From Arthrobacter oryzae (GTDB lineage Bacteria > Actinomycetota > Actinomycetes > Actinomycetales > Micrococcaceae), in assembly GCF_030718995.1 (NCBI RefSeq), contig NZ_CP132204.1:1302001-1366000 (forward strand): DNA of 64,000 nucleotides. The letters run 5' to 3'. Below, in pieces: positions 47,554-55,423 of this stretch (its first letter is position 1; each line of letters begins with the position of its first letter). Both the position numbers and the translations under genes were made by a program. The notes under the pieces are model-generated. The model did no database searches. It was not told where the DNA came from and saw only the letters and a list, made by a program, of their open reading frames with translations.

Positions 47554-48927
47554 CTAGTCCTGGGGTGTGACTGCGCAGTCGGATAGTGCTTTGTTCTTGG
47601 TCTCTGGTGCCCAGAGAACTGAGACAATCAATCCTATCGCCAGCACTCCGGCGAGGATCATCATGGTGGTGCCGAGACCAAAGTTCGTCATTGATATTGG
47701 TAGCAGGAACGTTGATGCCACTGAACCAAGGCGCGATACGGCGGTCGCCAGGCCAATTCCGGACGAGCGAACCGGGGTTGGGAAGCTTTCGGCGGGGAAG
47801 ACCCCTACAAGGTTGCTGACTGCTGAGAGGGCAAAGGTGAACACCGCGAAGAGGATCACCATGAGTGCCCCCAAGGTTGTGGGAACCCAGGCGAGTGCGG
47901 CCAGGGAAATGGTGAGAACGATAAAGGAAGAAATCAGGAAGCCTCGACGGCTGAACCGCATGGTGAACCAGATCCCGGCCAGAGCGCCCGCGAGAAGGAA
48001 GATGTTGAGGTAGATTTCGACGGCGTATCCCCCGCCGCTGGTGGCCAGTTCGGAGAGCCCCATTTTGTCGAGAATGTTGGGGAGGAATGTGTAGATCGCG
48101 AAGTACGGGGCCACGATGCAAGCGAAGAAGACGCAGTTGAAGATGGTGCGGCGAATGTATTGGCTGCTGAAAAGGGCCTTGAAACCCTGGGACATTACGT
48201 TTTCCCCTGGTACGGCCGTGATGGTGACATGGGTTCCAAAGTGTCGGTCCAAGACTTTCCGGGCTTCTGCGTCGCGGCCCTTGTCCATGAGCCAGCGGGG
48301 GGATTCAGGGGTGCCGAGACGCGCGACGAGTATGATTGCCGCGATCAGTGCAGGTGCGACAAGCATCCAGCGCCAGGCGTCCTCGATGTTCGATTGCATC
48401 AGTGCTATGCCCAGGACGGTTGCCAGCACGTATCCGAAAGTCCAGATGACGGAGAAGGAACCCAGGATTTCGCCGCGGCGCTTTTGCGGCAGGATCTCGG
48501 CCAGCATGGTGTGCCCGACTGCGTAGTCTCCGCCGATTCCCATCCCCATGATGACGCGCAGGATCAGCAATTGCCATGGGTCGGTGACGAAGAACTGGGC
48601 TGCGGTCGCGAGTGTGATGACCAGGAAGCTTGCAGCGAAGATCTTCTGACGCCCGATCCTGTCGGCGAGACGACCAAATATCAGTGCCCCCAGGAAGAGC
48701 CCGAAGAGCGCCCCGGCGCCGAGTGCGCCGGTCCACCAATCGTTCAGTTCCATGGCGCCGGTGCGTCCTATGAGCACGATTGCCATGCCGATGATTCCAA
48801 CAGCGAATCCGTCGTTGAAGTGAGCGCCGAACGTGAGCGCTGTGATTCGGACATGGAACTTGTTCAACGGAATATGGTCGAAGTCAATCGTTCTTTGTTG
48901 CGAGATGCTGGTTTGTAGTGGAGCCAT
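47554..48927 (-). CDS. MFS transporter, sugar/organic acid symporter
   Basis: A protein of 457 residues with 12 membrane segments. The first loop is GRLADRIGRQKIFAAS and the second half has PESPRWLMDKGRDAEA, motifs shared by sugar-porter and aromatic-acid/H+ symporter families. The ATG at 48927 has an AAGAAGGG site; the frame reaches 49200 without support. It lies downstream of the aldehyde dehydrogenase and Fae-type genes, in the same direction, and may bring in their substrate. Confidence 0.83.
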   Translation of the reverse strand: MAPLQTSISQQRTIDFDHIPLNKFHVRITALTFGAHFNDGFAVGIIGMAIVLIGRTGAMELNDWWTGALGAGALFGLFLGALIFGRLADRIGRQKIFAASFLVITLATAAQFFVTDPWQLLILRVIMGMGIGGDYAVGHTMLAEILPQKRRGEILGSFSVIWTFGYVLATVLGIALMQSNIEDAWRWMLVAPALIAAIILVARLGTPESPRWLMDKGRDAEARKVLDRHFGTHVTITAVPGENVMSQGFKALFSSQYIRRTIFNCVFFACIVAPYFAIYTFLPNILDKMGLSELATSGGGYAVEIYLNIFLLAGALAGIWFTMRFSRRGFLISSFIVLTISLAALAWVPTTLGALMVILFAVFTFALSAVSNLVGVFPAESFPTPVRSSGIGLATAVSRLGSVASTFLLPISMTNFGLGTTMMILAGVLAIGLIVSVLWAPETKNKALSDCAVTPQD

Positions 48928-49036
48928 GATGGCACTACCCTTCTTGGTGTCCCGTTCCGGGTGGCAAGCCTTACGGGATAGGGAAAATGAGGTTGAGCTT
49001 GGGGCGCCGTGGTTGCGGCGCCCAAGACGATCGCGG

Positions 49037-50503
49037 TTAGCGTTCGTTCGGGTCTGAGATGCCCACGTATACGGTTTCCAGGTACTCGAGGATGCCTTCA
49101 GCTCCACCCTCGCGGCCGAGACCGGATTGTTTGACACCACCGAAGGGGGCTGCGGGGTTTGAGACAACGCCTGTGTTGATTCCAAGCATTCCTGTTTCAA
49201 GGGACTCAGCGAGGCGGAGCGTGCGGTTCAGATCCTTTGTGTAGGCGAAGCAGACAAGCCCGTACTCCGAGTTGTTGGCTAGGCTGACCGCTTCCTCTTC
49301 ACTGCGGAATGTCGTGATCGGCGCCACCGGACCGAAGATCTCCTCCCTGAGGATCTGTGCGCCGGCGGGAATGTCGGTCAGGACTGTCGCGGGGTAGAAG
49401 TAGCCTTCACCTGGGAGGATCTCACCGCCGGTTCGAAGGGTTGCCCCGGCCAACACAGCGGATTCGACAAGTGAATGCACCTTGGTCCGGGATTTCTCGT
49501 CGATGAGGGGCCCAAGCTGGGTTTCGGGTTGAGCGCCGTCACCCATCGTGACTTCATTCATGCGTTTGACCAGGCGGGAAGTGAACTGCTCCGCGATGGA
49601 TTCGTGGATAAGGAATCGGTTCGCGGCCACGCAGGCTTCTCCGCCGTTACGCAGCTTGGCGACCATGGCGCCCTCAATGGCTGCGTCGAGGTCTGCATCT
49701 TCAAAAACGAGGAATGGCGCGTTGCCGCCCAGTTCCATCGAGACGCGGAGCACTTGCTCGGCGGAGTCCCTGATGATTGCCCGGCCAACTGCAGTCGAAC
49801 CGGTAAATGAAACTTTGCGGAGCCTTTCGTCCCGAAGGAGCGGCCCGGTCAGCTCGCCAGGCTGTGTGGTGGGCACGACGTTCACCACACCGGCAGGGAC
49901 TCCTGCATCTTGGAGTAGTTCAGCGAAACGCAATGCTGTCAGTGGAGTGAGTGCCGCCGGTTTGAGCACACTAGTGCATCCGGCTGCTAGCGCCGGGGCG
50001 ACCTTGCGGGTTGCCATCGCCAGCGGAAAGTTCCAGGGCGTGATCAGCAGCGAGGGACCGACTGGGCGGTGGTGGACCATCAGTCTGTTCCGGCCATCAG
50101 GGGCTACGGAATACCGCCCGGCAAAGTGGGTTGTTTCCTCCGCGAACCAGCGGAGGAACTCGGCCCCGTAATTGACCTCAGCGACCGATTCTGCGAACGG
50201 TTTGCCCATTTCCGCGGTGATGATGGCGGCCAGCTCATCGCGGTGCTCAATGACAAGGTCGAAGGCCTTGGCGAGGATGTTGGCCCGTTCGCGTGGAGAA
50301 GTTGCAGCCCATGCCTTCTGGGCATTTGCCGCCGCGGTCAGCGCGGCTTCGCCGTCGGCCGCGGTGGCATCGGCAACCTCGGCAATGACCTTGCCGGTGG
50401 CCGGGTTCACCACCGGGAACGTCGCGCTGTCGGAGGCCTGCACCCACTGGCCGCCGATGAACAGTCGTGTCGGCACGGAGTCGAGGATCGTCAGGACGCT
50501 CAT
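49037..50503 (-). CDS. NAD(P)-dependent succinate-semialdehyde dehydrogenase-like
   Basis: An aldehyde dehydrogenase of 488 residues. The catalytic Glu is in MELGGNAPFLVF and the Cys in NGGEACVAANRF. The closest match is GabD/SSADH. It would oxidise a semialdehyde to the acid. It is translationally coupled to the dehydrogenase upstream (ATGA overlap), which would make or use the same semialdehyde. Substrate assignment by family is weak. Confidence 0.87.
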   Translation of the reverse strand: MSVLTILDSVPTRLFIGGQWVQASDSATFPVVNPATGKVIAEVADATAADGEAALTAAANAQKAWAATSPRERANILAKAFDLVIEHRDELAAIITAEMGKPFAESVAEVNYGAEFLRWFAEETTHFAGRYSVAPDGRNRLMVHHRPVGPSLLITPWNFPLAMATRKVAPALAAGCTSVLKPAALTPLTALRFAELLQDAGVPAGVVNVVPTTQPGELTGPLLRDERLRKVSFTGSTAVGRAIIRDSAEQVLRVSMELGGNAPFLVFEDADLDAAIEGAMVAKLRNGGEACVAANRFLIHESIAEQFTSRLVKRMNEVTMGDGAQPETQLGPLIDEKSRTKVHSLVESAVLAGATLRTGGEILPGEGYFYPATVLTDIPAGAQILREEIFGPVAPITTFRSEEEAVSLANNSEYGLVCFAYTKDLNRTLRLAESLETGMLGINTGVVSNPAAPFGGVKQSGLGREGGAEGILEYLETVYVGISDPNER

Positions 50504-51435
50504 GCTGAGACCTTCCTGTCAGCCGTTGCCAAACGCAAGGGGACGCCGAGCAGATCTTCGTAGAGGCGGATGGCGCTCATTTCGCCAGCAGTGTCTCCGT
50601 AGGCGCGGCGGGCTCGGCGGTGGATTTGTTCCACCAGGGCAGAGAGTTCGCTGGGCATCCCCACGGTGCGGGACAGGTCGACGTACAGACCCATGTCCTT
50701 GCAAGCCAGGGCGATTGCGAATCCTTCGTCGTAGTCTCCATGGTCGAGCACGGAGAGGACGTCGTGTTCGAGGAAGTTGCTGTTGGCCGGGCTGGCAATG
50801 AGGGATCGGCGCAGAACGTCAAGGTCAACACCGGCAGCGGTACCGACGGCCAGTACTTCGGCGGTGGCAACCAAGTGTGAGAACCACAATTGGTTGATCA
50901 TGAGCTTGACAGCGTAGCCGGCCCCGTGGCCACCCACGTGCAGGATACGCTCCGGGTCTCCCATGGCTTCCAGCACCGGGCGCATCCGTATAACGTCCTC
51001 GGATTCCCCGCCGATGAATATCTGCAGTGTGCCGTTGGCGGCACCTACGGACATGCCACTCACCGGTGCGTCCAGGACGTGCAGTCCCGCGAAGGCTGGA
51101 TCATTGATCACTGACTTCGCCACGTCAGGAACCGAAGTGGACATGTCGATCCACGTCGCGTCAGGCGAGATTCCGGCGAGGATGCCGTTTGGTCCTCGAA
51201 GCGCGGCTTCGACGTGCTTCGGGGTTGGCAGCATCGTAATGATGACATCACTCAGACGTGCTACCTCGGCCGCGGTTTCGGCCCACAGTGCGCCGTTGGC
51301 GACCAGCTCGGCTGCTGCGCCCGGGCGCAGGTCGGTGACCACCAAGCTGAATCCAGCCTTCTGCAGGTTGCGGGTCATCCCCGAGCCCATGTGACCCAGG
51401 CCGATGAATCCGATGTTTGGTGTGGTGCTGGGCAT
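50500..51435 (-). CDS. beta-hydroxyacid dehydrogenase (3-hydroxyisobutyrate type)
   Basis: An NAD(P)-dependent enzyme of 311 residues. The Rossmann motif is GFIGLGHMGSGMTRNL (GxGxxG) at about residues 9-24. The substrate site reads DAPVSGMSVGAANGTL, with the catalytic Lys region YAVKLMINQLW. The family includes 3-hydroxyisobutyrate, tartronate-semialdehyde and succinate-semialdehyde (GHB) reductases. It is placed between the Fae homologue and the semialdehyde dehydrogenase in one operon. Confidence 0.88.
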   Translation of the reverse strand: MPSTTPNIGFIGLGHMGSGMTRNLQKAGFSLVVTDLRPGAAAELVANGALWAETAAEVARLSDVIITMLPTPKHVEAALRGPNGILAGISPDATWIDMSTSVPDVAKSVINDPAFAGLHVLDAPVSGMSVGAANGTLQIFIGGESEDVIRMRPVLEAMGDPERILHVGGHGAGYAVKLMINQLWFSHLVATAEVLAVGTAAGVDLDVLRRSLIASPANSNFLEHDVLSVLDHGDYDEGFAIALACKDMGLYVDLSRTVGMPSELSALVEQIHRRARRAYGDTAGEMSAIRLYEDLLGVPLRLATADRKVSA

Positions 51436-51438
51436 CGC

Positions 51439-51951
51439 TTATGCCTCCGACTTCGGTGTGTAGAAAGGGTTGCTGGGGGTGTTGCGGGCCGCAAGGACCT
51501 CATCGAGGCGGGGTTCGTTGGCCCTCGCCGCTACGATGGCGCGCCGGGTCGCTTCCCGGTTGTTGCGGTAAATTTCGTCGTGGTCATCCGTTTCCGGGTT
51601 GACCCAAACGGCGACGATGAGCGCATGCGAATCGGTCTCCTCTTCGCTGATGGCGCCTTCGTGTACGGCATCCGCTACGCCGGCGGCCACTCCGGCCTGC
51701 GCAGGGCCCCACAGCGCATTGCCGTGAAAATCGCTGACAGGCGCCGCTTTGCCCACGAGCAAAGTCAACGGTTTGACCGGAAGCGACGGCCGGAGGATCG
51801 CAACAAACGGGACGTGTCCCGCGCTGGGGGTTGCCAGCGCTGTTGTCCAGGCCGCGCCCGCCGGACCATTCCGGTCACCCAGCACGATATTGATATGGGC
51901 GGCGTTGCGGCCGCTCCCCACGAAGCTTTCTCCGATCAGCACGTCTGACAT
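51439..51951 (-). CDS. formaldehyde-activating enzyme (Fae) homologue
   Basis: A protein of 170 residues clearly related to Fae, which joins formaldehyde to tetrahydromethanopterin in methylotrophs. Conserved parts are VGSGRNAAHINIVLGDRNGPAGAAW (in pieces), with the catalytic His following NAA, and GPAQAGVAAGVADAV with WVNPETDDHDEI. Actinobacteria of this type do not usually carry tetrahydromethanopterin, so its pterin or its real aldehyde substrate is unclear. It is the first gene of the operon with the dehydrogenases, three bases upstream. An IclR regulator is divergent. Confidence 0.88.
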   Translation of the reverse strand: MSDVLIGESFVGSGRNAAHINIVLGDRNGPAGAAWTTALATPSAGHVPFVAILRPSLPVKPLTLLVGKAAPVSDFHGNALWGPAQAGVAAGVADAVHEGAISEEETDSHALIVAVWVNPETDDHDEIYRNNREATRRAIVAARANEPRLDEVLAARNTPSNPFYTPKSEA

Positions 51952-52029
51952 CGAGATTCCGTTCTGGCCAAGGGCCGGTTTTCCAGTGGTTCAGATCACG
52001 TGACCTGTTAGCAACAGACTAGAAACGGT

Positions 52030-52067
52030 GTTCCGACTCGCACAATCGTAGTTGTGTATATCGGAAC
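52030..52067. promoter_or_regulatory. large two-part dyad between fae-like and iclR genes
   Basis: The arms are GTTCCGA, four bases, CACAA, six bases, TTGTG, four bases, TCGGAAC, all on one axis. This 38-bp symmetric element is long enough for an IclR tetramer or two dimers. Confidence 0.75.
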
Positions 52068-52096
52068 CTGGATCGATTGGGCATAGACTTTTGACC

Positions 52097-52942
52097 ATGG
52101 CGATCCGCAATGGAGAGATAAATTCAACTGGCTTGGCGCGGGACATTCGCCTGCTGGAACTGCTTGCCAGTGACAGGGCAGCCAGGACCAACGGGCTGGG
52201 GGTTACGGAACTGGCCAACCTCACGGGACGCAGCAAGGCTGTTGTCTCGCGGGCGTTGGCGACCTTGGCCGAAGCGGGGCTGGTCTCACGGGACCATGCA
52301 ACGCTTCGCTACTCGGTGGGGCCTCGTGTGTTGGCGTTGGCGGCACGCTCGGGCAGTTCCGGTCTTGTCCGTTTGGCCCGGCCGCTTCTTCGCTCTCTTG
52401 TGCAGGCCACCCAGGAGACCGCTCACCTCTCGGTACTCTCTGACAACAGCGTCCTCACCCTGGCAAGCGAAGTCAGTCCCCATCAGGTGCGGTCGGCGGC
52501 GTGGGAGGGTGTCAGGACGGCTGCCTGGCGAACCCCTTCCGGTCGCGTGCTCATCAGCGAATGGTCAGGCGAAGAACTGGAAGAGTGGTTCCGGGTCCAC
52601 TGGAGCGACGACATTGTTTTGGACGCAGTGGTTTTCCCACGTGAGGACAACCCTTTCCGGTTGCTGCAGACACCCAGCAAAGGCGTGGATCCGGACAACC
52701 GTCTGGACGCATTGCATGCGGAACTGGCGACCATTCGCCGCCAAGGCTTCGCCCTCATGGACGAGGATTTTGAAGAAGGAGTCATCGGAGTCTCCGCACC
52801 AGTCCGCGACAGCACCGGCGCCATAGTGGCAGCCCTGAATGTCAGCGGACCCAAAATGCGGTTGAGTTCCCGCCTCCATGAAGTCAGCCGTCAAACACGA
52901 TTCGCTGCACAGGCCCTAACGGACCTCATGGCTGCAGGCTGA
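52097..52942 (+). CDS. IclR-family transcriptional regulator
   Basis: A protein of 281 residues with the N-terminal winged helix (about 10-75; GVTELANLTGRSKAVVSRALATLAEAGLV) and the C-terminal effector domain of the IclR type (ISAPVR-like GVSAPVRDSTGAIVAALNVSGP). I took the ATG at 52097. The frame also opens at 52052, but that start lies inside the dyad. It is divergent from the Fae-type operon and probably controls it by an acid or aldehyde effector. Confidence 0.9.
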   Translation: MAIRNGEINSTGLARDIRLLELLASDRAARTNGLGVTELANLTGRSKAVVSRALATLAEAGLVSRDHATLRYSVGPRVLALAARSGSSGLVRLARPLLRSLVQATQETAHLSVLSDNSVLTLASEVSPHQVRSAAWEGVRTAAWRTPSGRVLISEWSGEELEEWFRVHWSDDIVLDAVVFPREDNPFRLLQTPSKGVDPDNRLDALHAELATIRRQGFALMDEDFEEGVIGVSAPVRDSTGAIVAALNVSGPKMRLSSRLHEVSRQTRFAAQALTDLMAAG

Positions 52943-53249
52943 AGATTTCAATGAAACTGTTCTAAGCCACCGAGGCCGAGGCGTCAGAGCTTCAACCTAG
53001 CGTGAGCGGACACATACAAAAGAAGGACAACGCTTTGCAGTTGGGGCGCGCAGCTAGGACCGCTCCTTAGACCAGCGGAAGTTGCAGCGAGCGAGTTCGT
53101 GGCGCTGCGAATGAGCGACGATCCAGCAAAAGATCAGCGAGCCAATACGCTCGTCACGGCGACCTTCAGTCACGATTTGACGTCTACAGGAACATCGTTG
53201 ACATATTCACTCATTCGGAAGCGAATAGTGAACTTCTGAATACGCGCTC
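52943..53249. other. non-coding junction region without a recognisable gene
   Basis: This 307-bp stretch has no supported reading frame. It contains an imperfect inverted repeat (53206-53232) close to the point where umuC homology begins at about 53250, so it probably holds the right boundary of the accessory block. No coding homology to UmuC is seen here. Confidence 0.6.
53206..53232. repeat. imperfect inverted repeat next to the truncated umuC
   Basis: TTCACT-C-ATTCG and CGAAT-AGTGAA pair with a single bulged base around GAAG. It lies 18 bp before umuC homology starts. Confidence 0.6.
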
Positions 53250-54268
53250 CTGCCAGTAGAGCTCCTGGGCCGCTACTCGGCCTGGCTGGAGGTGTACAGC
53301 ATCGACGAAGCGTTCCTCGGGGTCAAAGGCACCCCCGTCGAGCTCCTGCGGCTCGGCCAAACCATCAAGTCAGCCGTCCGCCGGAACGTCGGCGTGCCGG
53401 TCTGCGTGGGAATCGCCGGGACCAAGACCCTCGCGAAGCTGGCCGACAAATGGGCGAAGAACAATCCCGGCCTCAACGGCGTCTGCCACTGGGACGCCAT
53501 GCCTCCGCCCGCCCGCGAAGCCCTGATGGGCCGGGTATCCGTCATTGAACTCTGGGGCGGGGCTTCCCGGCTCACCAGGCGGTTGAACAGCCAGGGCATC
53601 TTTTCGATCCTTGACCTCGCCCGCGCCGATCCGGTGCGGATCCGGGACCGCTTCTCCGTTGTGCTGATGCGGACGGTGGTGGAACTGCAGGGCACTCCGT
53701 GCATCCCGTTGGAGGAGGAACGCATCGGCCGCGATCAGCTCATCTTCAGCCGGTCCTTGCAACACCCATCACCACCGCGGCGGACCTGAGGCAGGTCATG
53801 AGTGTTTACGGACAGCAAGCCAGTGCACGCCTGGCCAAGCACAATCTGCAGGCCAAGGTCCTCACGGCGTTCGCGGGCACGTCGCACTACAGCCCGCTGG
53901 ACACGTCCTACCCGTCGGTCTGCGTCACTTTGCCCGCCCCCACCGCGGACCCTGTGCTGTTGACCAAGGCTTCGCACGCCCTGCTGCCCCGGATCCAGGA
54001 AGGCACCAAGTACGTCCGTGCCGGCATCATGGTCACCGACCTGCGGCCCACGGGACTGCAGTCACCGTTGGAGGTGTTTGCCAACCCGCACGAGGAACGC
54101 GGCATCGGACCGCTGCTGGAAGACATCAGCCGCCGGTACGGCCGGGGTTCCGTGGGGCTCGGACACGCAGGCATCCGCGGAGGCCCGGACTGGTCCATGC
54201 AGCGCACCATGCTCTCGCCCCGGTACACGACTCACTGGGACGAGCTCCCCGTGGTCAAAGCTGCCTAA
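53250..54268 (+). pseudogene. umuC: umuC (DNA polymerase V subunit) remnant
   Basis: Translation resembles the Y-family polymerase UmuC from VELLGRYSAWLEVYSIDEAF onward, including the acidic SIDE motif of the active site. The first about 85 residues, with the other catalytic Asp, are missing. A single-base deletion near 53757-53760 shifts the frame between QLIFSRSL and TPITTAADLRQ, after which the rest (AKHNLQAKVLTAF to the end) continues in another frame to 54268. The gene is therefore broken twice and not functional. No umuD is nearby. Confidence 0.9.
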
Positions 54269-54292
54269 AGTCGCGCCTGTTACACTCTGCTC

Positions 54293-55051
54293 ATGATCGG
54301 GCTTCCCTTCGCGGGAGATGGGCTTGTGCACGGCATCCTGACGGGGCTTGGCATTGTCGCGGCCCTGTTGTTTTACGCCCATGAAAAGCGCCGCCGTGGC
54401 CTCACCGATCCCCGGCTATGGCCCATCGCAGGCTTCGCTGTAGCGTTCGGGGCCATCGGATCCCGCGTCCTCACCTGGGACGTTTCCACGCAGGTTTCCC
54501 TGGCGGACTGGTGGGGCAATGGCGACCGCAGCATCCTCGCAGGCCTGGTGGGCGCCTGGTTCGGAGTCCATCTTGGCAAGCGGCTGACCGGCTACCGTGA
54601 GTCCACCGGCGACCTGCTGGCTCCCGCCGTTGCACTGGCGATGGTTCTCGGGCGGGTCGGTTGCCTCCTCACCGAACTGCCGGGTACTCCGACCGGCGGT
54701 GCCTGGGGAATCGTGCTCACCCCGGCGCAGGCCGCACTGATCGGCGGACCTTCCGGGGCCGGGCTCCATCCGTCCTTTGCCTACGAAATCGTCTTCCATG
54801 CGGTGGCGTTCGCCGTCATGTGGCGCTTTCGCGATCGCCTCGCACACCCCGGCGACCTTTTCATCTGCTACGTGACCGCTTACGCGCTCTTCAGGTTCGG
54901 CGTGGAGTTTGTCCGCGGCAACGAGGTGCTCTGGCTGGGAATGAGCCGCCCGCAGTGGTTCCTGCTGGCGGTCCTCCCCCTGTTGATCTGGCGCATGCGG
55001 CGGGTGTTCGGGAAACCGGTCCGTCCTGAGTTGAAAGGAAGAGCGGCATGA
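54293..55051 (+). CDS. Lgt-like membrane protein lacking the catalytic His
   Basis: A protein of 252 residues with about seven membrane segments, related to prolipoprotein diacylglyceryl transferase (Lgt). It keeps LHPSFAYE, GRVG and the FRFGVEFVRG region, which match parts of the Lgt signature. The essential HGG of the Lgt loop is replaced by LAG (SILAGLVG) and the Asn after RxG by Cys (GRVGCLL). It is therefore probably not an Lgt enzyme but an Lgt-fold protein with another role. It heads a coupled operon with a radical SAM enzyme and two small membrane proteins, and its stop overlaps the next start. Confidence 0.8.
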   Translation: MIGLPFAGDGLVHGILTGLGIVAALLFYAHEKRRRGLTDPRLWPIAGFAVAFGAIGSRVLTWDVSTQVSLADWWGNGDRSILAGLVGAWFGVHLGKRLTGYRESTGDLLAPAVALAMVLGRVGCLLTELPGTPTGGAWGIVLTPAQAALIGGPSGAGLHPSFAYEIVFHAVAFAVMWRFRDRLAHPGDLFICYVTAYALFRFGVEFVRGNEVLWLGMSRPQWFLLAVLPLLIWRMRRVFGKPVRPELKGRAA

Positions 55052-55422
55052 GCGAGGACAACCCTGATGTTCCCCGGAACCCGCCCCCGCCCCAACCTCC
55101 GCCGCCCCCGGCGGACGGGCACGGGACGCCCCAAGAGCCGGCGGGAGGCTCCATGGCTCTCGGCGCCGTGCTCGGCGCCCTGGTCCTCTACGTGGTCTAT
55201 GTCGGATCGCTTATGGCCGCCGGACCCTACGCATGGAGCTCCTTCGGCCTCGGGGGCCTGGCCGGCTTCATACCGATCGTCATTTACTTGCTGGTGGCCA
55301 TCCTGCTGGCCGTCAGGCGCCGCACCTCGCGGTTCGGTGCGGGACTCCTGATTGGCCTTGGAATTTTTGTCCTGTTCGGCGGCGGACTCTGCGTCGGCGC
55401 CCTCACCCAGATGGGGGCCTGA
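55048..55422 (+). CDS. small membrane protein in the radical SAM operon
   Basis: A protein of 124 residues. A Pro-rich, disordered N-terminus (first about 35 residues) precedes three hydrophobic segments (about 34-54, 60-90 and 99-124). It overlaps the Lgt-like gene by four bases and ends one base before the radical SAM gene starts, so all are translated together. I do not recognise a family. The context suggests a membrane subunit or chaperone of the same system. Confidence 0.75.
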   Translation: MSEDNPDVPRNPPPPQPPPPPADGHGTPQEPAGGSMALGAVLGALVLYVVYVGSLMAAGPYAWSSFGLGGLAGFIPIVIYLLVAILLAVRRRTSRFGAGLLIGLGIFVLFGGGLCVGALTQMGA

Positions 55423-55423
55423 T

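Noticed and set aside
53250..54268. Functional umuC written as two genes
   Set aside because: The two frames join exactly at a conserved motif (SRS-L/A-TPITTAAD) with one base lost, and the N-terminal catalytic part is absent.
54293..55051. Genuine prolipoprotein diacylglyceryl transferase (lgt)
   Set aside because: The essential HGG and Asn of Lgt are replaced (LAG, Cys) and the gene is coupled to a radical SAM gene.
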